Shown in pieces: positions 17,952-25,350 of a DNA stretch of 41,875 bases. The stretch spans positions 1 to 41,875 of the forward strand of contig DAHWIK010000048.1 in the NCBI GenBank assembly GCA_027345185.1, in the 5' to 3' direction. Each line of letters begins with the position of its first letter. Position 1 is the first letter of the stretch. The position numbers and the translations under genes are program-made. Below the pieces are notes generated by a model. The model searched no databases and was not told the DNA's origin. It saw nothing but the letters and a program-made list of their open reading frames with translations. The stretch comes from Microcaldota archaeon (lineage in GTDB: Archaea; Micrarchaeota; Micrarchaeia; Micrarchaeales; CABMGC01).

Positions 17952-17989
17952 GCTATAGAAACATTAAAATATATCAATATGCCTATAGC
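17952..17989. promoter_or_regulatory. Inverted repeat GCTATAG-N24-CTATAGC in the divergent Lrp / small-ORF promoter
   Basis: Arms at 17952-17958 and 17983-17989 flank an AT-rich TATA-like core. Confidence 0.4.
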
Positions 17990-18007
17990 TATTAATTGGT
18001 GGATTAA

Positions 18008-18169
18008 ATGTCAACAACGAAAAAGGAGCAGGCTTCTGACGAAAAGCCAGTTAAGGAAAAACCAGTAGTTACGGATGCAGAACGGGCAATGGCAAGAGCC
18101 ATGCAGAACCCTGTTGTGCGCGACTGTATAATAAGACACGACGCGAGAAAAGCGGCGATGCGTAAGTAA
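18008..18169 (+). CDS. Small basic protein, 53 aa (MSTTKKEQASDEKPVKEKPVVTDAERAMARAMQNPVVRDCIIRHDARKAAMRK)
   Basis: Complete ATG-to-TAA ORF divergent from lrp; absent from the track because of its length. Confidence 0.5.
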   Translation: MSTTKKEQASDEKPVKEKPVVTDAERAMARAMQNPVVRDCIIRHDARKAAMRK

Positions 18170-18273
18170 GCGCATATGAATTAAGGAAGCGCGTTTTGCG
18201 TTTGCCTATTTTTTGTAATGATTAGCTGGGAAAAGTTCCCCATCTAAAACCGATGGCAGTCTTTGCCTGCCAG

Positions 18274-19332
18274 CTACCGCAGTTTCCTGTATGCGTCCAT
18301 CACTATCCTTTCTGTTGTATCCCATCCGATGCACGCATCAGTAACTGATACGCCGTATTGCAGAGCCTTCTGGTCCTTTGGTATGTCTTGGCGACCTAGA
18401 TTGATGTTGGACTCTAGCATTATGCCCATTATGCCCTTGTTACCTTCAGATATCTGCTTGATTACATTCTCAAAAACTGCAGGCTGTAGTGTGTAGTCCT
18501 TTCCTGAGTTTCCATGACTGCAATCGATCATGACTTTTGGTGGAAGGTTATGCTTCCTTAGCATCTCCTGCACTACTTTTACGCTGGCTGTATCGTAATT
18601 TGCACCGCTCTTGCCGCCTCTGAGAACTATGTGCGTATCTGGATTTCCCCTTGCCCTTACTACTGATGGTTTTCCGGACTGGTCAAGTCCAAAAAACCAC
18701 TGCGGTTTGCTTGCTGCAATTACAGCGTCGATTGCTACTTGGACATCTCCTGTGGTCCCGTTTTTGAACCCCACAGGCATTGACAAGCCAGAAGCCATCT
18801 GTCTGTGCGTCGGAGACTGGACAGTCCTTGCCCCAATACCTGCCCAGGATATAAGATCAGCAATCCATTGCGGAGTGAATGGGTCTAGAAACTCTGTTGC
18901 TGAGGGAAGACCGATTTTGGCATTGTATGCAAGCACCTTCCTGGCAATGACAAGACCCTCGTTCACCTTCTCCTGTCCATCTAGGTGCGGCTCGTTTATT
19001 AGACCCTTCCATCCTACTGTAGTCCTGGGTTTCTCAAAATAGGTGCGTTCGGTTATTACGAATGTGCCCTCAACCTCTTTCCTCAGCGCATTTAGTCTGT
19101 CCGCATAGTCCTTGGCCACATCAATATCATGAATTGAGCATGGCCCAATGACCAGCAATGTTCTTTCATCCTTGCCGTTGAGGATGGCCTTTATCGACTC
19201 TCTGCAGCCTTCGACAGTGCCGTATGAGCCCTTGGTTAAAGGCACGGTCGACTTTAAGTCGTGTGGAAGCATCAGTGGACTGTACCCGATGACATTCCTG
19301 TCGTCTATCTGGCAGCTTTCGTGTTTGGCCAT
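18274..19332 (-). CDS. 3-deoxy-7-phosphoheptulonate (DAHP) synthase, bacterial AroFGH (type I alpha) class
   Basis: LLVIGPCSIHD, RTYFEKPRTTVGWKGLINEPHLDG, GARTVQSPTHRQMASGLSMPVGFKNGT, HIVLRGGKSGANYD, MIDCSHGNSGKDY. Confidence 0.92.
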   Translation of the reverse strand: MAKHESCQIDDRNVIGYSPLMLPHDLKSTVPLTKGSYGTVEGCRESIKAILNGKDERTLLVIGPCSIHDIDVAKDYADRLNALRKEVEGTFVITERTYFEKPRTTVGWKGLINEPHLDGQEKVNEGLVIARKVLAYNAKIGLPSATEFLDPFTPQWIADLISWAGIGARTVQSPTHRQMASGLSMPVGFKNGTTGDVQVAIDAVIAASKPQWFFGLDQSGKPSVVRARGNPDTHIVLRGGKSGANYDTASVKVVQEMLRKHNLPPKVMIDCSHGNSGKDYTLQPAVFENVIKQISEGNKGIMGIMLESNINLGRQDIPKDQKALQYGVSVTDACIGWDTTERIVMDAYRKLR

Positions 19333-19392
19333 TTACACCGACCCAATATGTATGTGCGTATTGCATCACCGATACATGATACCATCGTTATT

Positions 19393-20301
19393 TCATTTGC
19401 CAATAAGGTCGTTAACCGCTTTTGAGATTGCTTGGCTTGAATTAAGCTTAGGCTTCCATCCGAGCTTCCTTATCCTTGTTGTGTCAAGCTGCATATGCTT
19501 GACATCGCCATTCCATCCTCGCCCGCCTCCACTGTCCTTGTACAGGTGCTTTGGAGAGACTCCGATCTTCTGCTCCAGGATCTTTGCAATCTCGTTTACA
19601 GATATGCTGTCCTGTGTGCCCACATTGAATACGCTGTATGAATTTGGCATCTTTCGCATTACCAGGTTTATCGCGTTTATTGTGTCGTCTATATAGAGAT
19701 AGCTCTTGCTCTGCGTGCCGTCGCCAAGCAGCTCTAGGGTGTTTGGATTGCTGCCTAGTTTCCTTGCAAGGTCAAATATCACGCCGTGGTCAGACCTTCT
19801 GCCTACGATGTTTGCAAGCCTTAACGTCGCTGACTTTATCCCATAGTTCCTTGAATAATATTTGATTATATTTTCTGCCAAGACCTTGAATTCTGCGTAG
19901 TTTGATATCGGATCTATAGACTCCAGCTCGCTTGTAGGGATCTTCTTTGCGTCACCATAAACTGCAGACGTTGAAAGGAATATGAGGAATTCGCTGTCGG
20001 CCTTCCTGGCCATCTCCATTACGTTTAGAGTGGTCTTAACGTCCCTATCGAAATGCTCATTCACGTTGAGCATTGAGTCTCTGACGCTTGGATTCGCTGC
20101 TAGGTGGAATATTCCAGAACCCTTCGGTATGCCCATCTTTGCCTTGTGCCTGAGGTCTAGCTTCATGAACTTTGACTTGGCGTTTATGTATTTGCCTGCA
20201 GAGAGATCGTCTATGACTATTGTATCGTATCGCTTGGATACCAGGCGGTCTACCAGATGCCCGCCTATGAATCCTGCGCCTCCGGTGACGATATATGGCA
20301 T
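19393..20301 (-). CDS. NAD-dependent sugar epimerase/dehydratase (UDP-glucose 4-epimerase-like)
   Basis: YIVTGGAGFIGGHLVDRL, STSAVYGDAKKIPTSE, YAEFKVLAENIIKYYSR (YxxxK-type region). Confidence 0.88.
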   Translation of the reverse strand: MPYIVTGGAGFIGGHLVDRLVSKRYDTIVIDDLSAGKYINAKSKFMKLDLRHKAKMGIPKGSGIFHLAANPSVRDSMLNVNEHFDRDVKTTLNVMEMARKADSEFLIFLSTSAVYGDAKKIPTSELESIDPISNYAEFKVLAENIIKYYSRNYGIKSATLRLANIVGRRSDHGVIFDLARKLGSNPNTLELLGDGTQSKSYLYIDDTINAINLVMRKMPNSYSVFNVGTQDSISVNEIAKILEQKIGVSPKHLYKDSGGGRGWNGDVKHMQLDTTRIRKLGWKPKLNSSQAISKAVNDLIGK

Positions 20302-20371
20302 AAATTAGAAATAGCTTGCAAAGCTTTAAATACAGATCAACACGGCTGCGCCTGTGGATTGCGGGGTTTAT

Positions 20372-20475
20372 GATGGCCGTTTTATTACTCAGTTAAAAAT
20401 TTGTATGTGTTTTGTTGTAGCGTTCGCTTTCATCCTGCCCTGAAAGAGGCGGATTTTACCGCTATGATTTTATAA
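20372..20475 (+). repeat. Dispersed ~105-bp intergenic repeat, copy 1
   Basis: By-eye alignment with 32811-32915: about 9 substitutions and one indel; identical block GGATTTTACCGCTATGATTTTATAA. Confidence 0.85.
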
Positions 20476-20492
20476 GCGAGCTGCTTTCACAG

Positions 20493-20515
20493 AGCTGAAT
20501 GCATAGGATTCAGCT
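20493..20515. repeat. Hairpin AGCTGAAT-GCATAGG-ATTCAGCT followed by a T-run on +
   Basis: Perfect 8-bp stem then TATCTTTTTTTTCC; adjoins the HAD stop codon. Confidence 0.45.
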
Positions 20516-21288
20516 TATCTTTTTTTCCTGGCTCTCCTTATGAAGTAGTCTCCAACTGCAGAGATGTCCTTGAATATTAGGTCAGGCCTTGCCTTTTCAA
20601 GCTGCGGCATGCTGCCCATTCCGCTCAATACGGATACTGCTATGCAGCCTGCTTCCCTGGCTGCCTGTATGTCGCTTATCGCGTCTCCGACATAGTAGGT
20701 GCGCTTTGGCCCGAAGCCCAGAGTTTCCATAGTCTTCACTATCCCCTCTCCTGACGGCTTCTTTGCCTTAACGTCCTCTTCGGATAGTATGCTTGAGAAT
20801 ATGCTTAGGTCCATGCCTGCCAGGTCCCTCCTTATTGAAGCTATTCCAGAGTTAGTAAAAATAGCAAGTGTATACCCTTTCTCCTTGAGGCGCTTCAGTG
20901 TGTCTTCTACGCCTGGAAGCAGGCTTATCAACTCTGCTGCCCTATCTGAAAGGAAGAATCCTGCAAAGGCATTTGAAACTCCGTCCGCCAGTTCGGTCTC
21001 GGCTTCGCCTATGTTCCTTTCGACAAGCGAGTCTATTACGATCTCCGCATCATCTCTGGAGAGCATCAATTTAAGGTCGGCTTTTTCACGCGACGCTGAG
21101 ATCAGTGCTTTTATGCAGTTTTTCCTCTCGTTGTATTTGCCAAGTCCGCGGAGGCGCCACATCTCATCCTGCCCAAAATTATGCTTTAGTCCTACCGCAT
21201 CTAATCCGTGCTTCATGCTTTCATATGCAGCCATTGACGAATCCCGGATAACGCCGTCTACATCGAACACTATAAGTTCATTTGCCAT
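20515..21288 (-). CDS. HAD-superfamily hydrolase (phosphoglycolate-phosphatase-like)
   Basis: LIVFDVDGVIRDSS, LAIFTNSG, KPSGEGIVKTME, YYVGDAISDIQAAREAGC. Start MANEL at 21288; the track's extension overlaps a tRNA. Confidence 0.88.
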   Translation of the reverse strand: MANELIVFDVDGVIRDSSMAAYESMKHGLDAVGLKHNFGQDEMWRLRGLGKYNERKNCIKALISASREKADLKLMLSRDDAEIVIDSLVERNIGEAETELADGVSNAFAGFFLSDRAAELISLLPGVEDTLKRLKEKGYTLAIFTNSGIASIRRDLAGMDLSIFSSILSEEDVKAKKPSGEGIVKTMETLGFGPKRTYYVGDAISDIQAAREAGCIAVSVLSGMGSMPQLEKARPDLIFKDISAVGDYFIRRARKKR

Positions 21289-21304
21289 TGCATCAGCATA
21301 GTTT

Positions 21305-21425
21305 TGGCGAGGGGGAGATTTGAACACCCGATCTCTAGATTTCTTAGCAATCATCGCAAAATGCTCATTACTCATAAAGCTTGGCATATGAGTCTAGCGC
21401 TCTAACCAGGCTGAGCTACCCCGCC
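21305..21425 (-). tRNA. tRNA with CAT anticodon (elongator Met or Ile2) containing a ~46-nt intron
   Basis: GGCGGGG/CCTCGCC acceptor, AGCTCAGCCTGGTTAGAGC D-arm, CTAGA-CTCATA^intron^A-TCTAG anticodon arm, TTCAAAT T-loop (one T-T mismatch in the stem). Confidence 0.88.
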
Positions 21426-21496
21426 AACAGGTATCTATTATTTGAACTGGTTTTTATTAGTTTCTGAAGGAGTTGCACCGATAAGATGAGTTCTTT

Positions 21497-22819
21497 TCAA
21501 TCCTTCAAAAATGCAAATGGGTTCTTTCCCTTGCCTGCAAGGTATGCAGCTATGTACAGCCCTGCATTCCATGACTGTGCATCCTGCCCCATTGGTTCAC
21601 CGGTCTGGCCGTGCATCCATTCATTGAAGCCGCTCTCGCTTGGCTTCCTCTTAAGCGCATTTGCCTTTGCGAGGTTTTCTAGTTCCTGATCAAAGGCCGA
21701 ATCGCCAATCTTGTTCAAGGCAAGTACGTAGAATCCGCCAACAAACGGCCATACGGATCCGTTGTGGTAGCAGTCCTGGTCATTTCGCCAGTAGCCAGGC
21801 TTGCCTTTGGTGTATGCCTTGTCATAGAATGGATCATCATCGCTGTAGTTGGGATACATGACCTTTATCGGATACGGAGACGCAATACTGTTGTCCCTTA
21901 TGTACGACATTATGCTTTGGGACATTTCCGCGGAACTCAAGCCAAAGATAACGGACATTATATTAGATAGCGAATCGAAGTGCATGTCGACATAGTTCAT
22001 CGTTATGAACTGCGGATGGTAAAGTAGCTTGCCTACTGGAAGGTTAGAGAAGACGTCCCTATCGAAGTCGTGCAAGTTCGGCCAGTCCCCTCCGTGTATT
22101 GCCTCATCTGTTGGAGAAAACACCGCATTAAATTTTTCTACGAGTCGGCCATAGTCTAGGCGTATCCCTTCCTCCAGGCTCTTGCCAGCCTCATCGCATA
22201 GCCCGTTTATGCATTTCGTTGCCATGACGAAGAGAATGTTGTTGTAAAGCACTTTTCCCTGCCTCTTTACAGAAGAATCCATCCAGTCTGAGCCAGGCAT
22301 GCTATCTATCAGCACGGCGTTGTTAGTGTCCTGGTATCTCAGCCACTTGTAGGCGCCCATAGCGTAGTCCAGCACCTCTCCGAGCAGCACCTTCTTGAAC
22401 TCTTCCTTGAGAGATCCATATTTGATGTCATCGAGGTTTTTGACTGTGTAGTACAGGTTTGCGAGGCCGATTATGTACCATGAATTGGCATCCACTGCAC
22501 CGGCATGGAAGAAACGAGGGACCTGCCTGTCCAAATCGAAATTTACGGGTATAATTCCTAGTGGCGAATGCGCCCTCCCCAGAGTAAGCAGAGAGTTCTT
22601 TACACCTTCAAGCAGTACCGGGTCTTCAAGCATGTTTGCCCCGAGTGCGGTTATGAATGTGTCCCGACTCCAGACCTGATTGTAAACCGTTGCGGCTGCC
22701 TTTATGCCATCCTTGCTTGAATTTGCCTTTAGTACCTCCACGGCGCGGTGAAACATCTCTTCCCTGATATCCGTGGAATGGCCTTGGGCAGATTTGGTGC
22801 TATGTTGCTTGAATGTCAT
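21497..22819 (-). CDS. (alpha/alpha)6-barrel glycosidase (amylo-alpha-1,6-glucosidase / GH100-like)
   Basis: VWSRDTFITALG, HAGAVDANSWYIIGL, SDWMDSSVKRQGKVLYNN, HNGSVWPFVGGFYVLAL, FNEWMHGQTGEPMGQDAQSWNAGLYIAAY. Confidence 0.75.
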   Translation of the reverse strand: MTFKQHSTKSAQGHSTDIREEMFHRAVEVLKANSSKDGIKAAATVYNQVWSRDTFITALGANMLEDPVLLEGVKNSLLTLGRAHSPLGIIPVNFDLDRQVPRFFHAGAVDANSWYIIGLANLYYTVKNLDDIKYGSLKEEFKKVLLGEVLDYAMGAYKWLRYQDTNNAVLIDSMPGSDWMDSSVKRQGKVLYNNILFVMATKCINGLCDEAGKSLEEGIRLDYGRLVEKFNAVFSPTDEAIHGGDWPNLHDFDRDVFSNLPVGKLLYHPQFITMNYVDMHFDSLSNIMSVIFGLSSAEMSQSIMSYIRDNSIASPYPIKVMYPNYSDDDPFYDKAYTKGKPGYWRNDQDCYHNGSVWPFVGGFYVLALNKIGDSAFDQELENLAKANALKRKPSESGFNEWMHGQTGEPMGQDAQSWNAGLYIAAYLAGKGKNPFAFLKD

Positions 22820-22868
22820 ATTGCATCAGCACTTTATCGATTTAATTGATATTTAATTGTTTCTGGAG

Positions 22869-23723
22869 CTAGAATATGCTCACCAATACTGCACCTGCCA
22901 CCATTATCACAAATCCGAACAACTGCAGCTTTGTGAACCTCTCCTTGTAGTATCTGTATCCTATTATCGCGGCGACTACCGGGGTTATTGCATTCATTAC
23001 TCCGGTAAGCCCGACTGCAGCCAGGGCTGTCACAAATCCAAAGGCCGCAGTACCTGTTCCGTCCAGTAGGCCTGTAGCGACAATTCCTTTGGCGTGGAGT
23101 CGCAATTTTTCCCTTGCTTTCCTAAATCCCATGAACCTTGCAATTACGATGAATGAGACCAGCGCAGTTATCTTTGCTATTATAAGCGGCGTGGCGAATG
23201 TGCTAGATGCTTTTATAGAATATGCGAAGATTATGAATCCTACGGACCACAGAATAAACGCCATAATTGCCGGTATGAGCCTTTTGTTAAGCCTCCTGTC
23301 CTCAGTTACAGCAACAAGGCTTGCTCCAATGAATACTATCACAATGCCGATGATCCCAATAATGCCTATTGATTCGCCAAAGACCAGAAAACCGAATATT
23401 ACGAACACGGCTGCGGCGAGCTCTGAAAAGGCTATTGAATTTGATATCTGCTCGGTTTCCATGGCCTTGTAAAATAGCATGTAGCCAAAGGATATCGCCA
23501 GGCCGGTGGCTACGGCAAGTACAATTGAATAAAATGACACAGCGTTGAATCCGACAAATGCTGCAGCCAATATGGCAGGGACAAGGCCAACAGCAAGCAT
23601 AACGGCACCTAGCCTGTATGCGCCAACCTTTGACACCATCCTCTTGCTGAGTGAGTCTGATAATACGAAAGGAATGGCATACATCAACGCAGCAATTAGT
23701 GCATAATTGGGCATCCAATCCAT
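22869..23723 (-). CDS. EamA/DMT-superfamily transporter
   Basis: About 10 hydrophobic segments in a two-fold repeat (FYSIVLAVATGLAISFGYMLFYKAME; GLTGVMNAITPVVAAIIGYRYYKERFT). Confidence 0.85.
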   Translation of the reverse strand: MDWMPNYALIAALMYAIPFVLSDSLSKRMVSKVGAYRLGAVMLAVGLVPAILAAAFVGFNAVSFYSIVLAVATGLAISFGYMLFYKAMETEQISNSIAFSELAAAVFVIFGFLVFGESIGIIGIIGIVIVFIGASLVAVTEDRRLNKRLIPAIMAFILWSVGFIIFAYSIKASSTFATPLIIAKITALVSFIVIARFMGFRKAREKLRLHAKGIVATGLLDGTGTAAFGFVTALAAVGLTGVMNAITPVVAAIIGYRYYKERFTKLQLFGFVIMVAGAVLVSIF

Positions 23724-23837
23724 GATTAGTGAGTAGGGCCAGTTTAAATTTGTTGTGTGTAGGTTTTGCTTTGCGATTTGCTAGAAGACTGGTGTAGGGT
23801 ATTTAAATCGGCTTTGATATATAGATACTGCTTTGGC

Positions 23838-23910
23838 GGCCTTGGTAGTGTAACGGCTCGCATAGGAGACTGTGGATCTCTTGGACCGGGTTCGACTCCC
23901 GGCCTAGGCC
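23838..23910 (+). tRNA. tRNA-His (GTG)
   Basis: 8-bp acceptor with G-1:C73 (GGCCTTGG/CCTAGGCC, one mismatch), anticodon loop CTGTGGA, T-arm CCGGG-TTCGACT-CCCGG. Confidence 0.9.
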
Positions 23911-23918
23911 CATTTTAG

Positions 23919-25193
23919 GTGTGTTGCGTGGAATTGGCAGGTCATTTCAAATCAGTGAAAGGAGACCTCCTGATGGACGGGGCAAGCCTGTTGGGTATGG
24001 CTAAAAAATACGGAACTCCGCTTCTAGTAACATCGGAAAAGCGAATCGTGGAGAATTGCAGAATACTCCGTTCGGAGTTCATCAAATACTATGATAACAC
24101 ATCATTCAAATACGCAGTGAAGACCAACTCCAATCCTAAACTGATCTCCGTAATTGCAAACGAGGGATTCGGTGCGGACGCCTCTTCTGTTGCGGAGATA
24201 TCCTTTGCCCGTTACGCTGGAGTAAAGAATTCAAATATTCTTTTCTCTCCCAACTATGCATCAGTCAGTGAACTAAAATACGCATTGGATAGGAATATTG
24301 CAATAAACTTTGACGACATTGGCCAGTTCCAATCACTATCGAAATACGGAATGCCTGACGTTGTCTCGTTCAGGCTGAACCCAGGTTTCGGCAGAGGGGA
24401 ATTTCCAGGCATAGTCACGGCTGGACCTGGAGCAAAGTTTGGCATGCCTTCTGATAAGATGTCGCGAGCATACAAAATGGCAAAGGACGGAGGAGTGAAG
24501 AGGTTTGGTATGCATATGATGGCTGGATCTAATGTATTGGATCCGGAATACTTTGCTGCAATAACGGCAAGAATACTTGATGCTGCAGGGAAGATATCGA
24601 AATCGATTGGCATAGACTTTGAGTTCATAGACATAGGAGGTGGATTAGGAGTGCCATACAGGCCAAACGAAAAGCCGCTTGACATTGAAAGGACGGCAAG
24701 GCTGGTGACTAAGGTATTCAAGGAAAAATGCGGCGAGTACGGGCTTGGGGAGCCGGCCCTTATGATGGAGCCGGGCAGATACATTATTGCGGACACCACA
24801 GTGCTTCTTGGGACGGTAAACCACGTAAAGAGGTATTCAAGGACATTCATTGGAACCGACGTGGGGATGAACATACTTTTGAGGCCTGCGCTGTACAATG
24901 CGTACCACGAAGTCGCCATCGCAAATAGGATGGACAGCAAGAATCTCGAGAAGGCAAGCGTGACAGGGGAGATATGCGAAAACACAGACATGATAGCGAA
25001 GGACAGAATGCTGCCCAGGGCTGAGGGTGGAGACATTATTGCTGTATTCAACTCCGGAGCGTACGTCTATGGGATGAGCAGCCAGTACAACTCGAGGCCG
25101 CGTCCTGCAGAGGTCCTGATAAGAAGCTGCGGGAAGGACAAACTGATAAGAAGAAGGGAGACGACTTTGGACCTTTTTTCCACAATAGTCTGA
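23919..25193 (+). CDS. lysA: Diaminopimelate decarboxylase-like PLP enzyme (LysA family); possible start 23973
   Basis: FKYAVKTNSNPKLISVIANEGFGADASSVAEI, FIDIGGGLGVPY, EPGRYIIADTTVLL, GEICENTDMIAKDR. Confidence 0.82.
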   Translation: MCCVELAGHFKSVKGDLLMDGASLLGMAKKYGTPLLVTSEKRIVENCRILRSEFIKYYDNTSFKYAVKTNSNPKLISVIANEGFGADASSVAEISFARYAGVKNSNILFSPNYASVSELKYALDRNIAINFDDIGQFQSLSKYGMPDVVSFRLNPGFGRGEFPGIVTAGPGAKFGMPSDKMSRAYKMAKDGGVKRFGMHMMAGSNVLDPEYFAAITARILDAAGKISKSIGIDFEFIDIGGGLGVPYRPNEKPLDIERTARLVTKVFKEKCGEYGLGEPALMMEPGRYIIADTTVLLGTVNHVKRYSRTFIGTDVGMNILLRPALYNAYHEVAIANRMDSKNLEKASVTGEICENTDMIAKDRMLPRAEGGDIIAVFNSGAYVYGMSSQYNSRPRPAEVLIRSCGKDKLIRRRETTLDLFSTIV

Positions 25194-25289
25194 TTCGCTC
25201 AGAGCTGTACAATACATTTAAAAACGCTTTTGGAGTTTTGAGTGGAGGCACGGCAACCCGAATTGGATAACCCATTTAAATACCTTGGC

Positions 25290-25337
25290 ATACTACACTT
25301 GGTATTAGGAGACCAGTTGATATACAACATGTTGTGT
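25290..25337. promoter_or_regulatory. Two NrdR-box-like palindromes (25290-25305 ATACTACACTTGGTAT; 25322-25337 ATACAACATGTTGTGT)
   Basis: Centres 32 bp apart upstream of nrdJ; second contains perfect ACAACATGTTGT; TATA-like TTTAAATA at ~25276-25283. Confidence 0.65.
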
Positions 25338-25350
25338 CGAGGCGATTTAT

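Noticed and set aside
18236-18256. CCATC-TAAAACC-GATGG hairpin near the DAHP synthase 3' end as another IS605-like end
   Set aside because: Short 5-bp stem and flanks do not match the GACA…TTCC…TTCCTT framework; could be a terminator or chance.
21289-21387. N-terminal extension of the HAD ORF (MPSFMSNEHFAMIAKKSRDR…)
   Set aside because: Overlaps the tRNA at 21305-21425; the HAD domain starts at MANELIVFDVDGV (21288).
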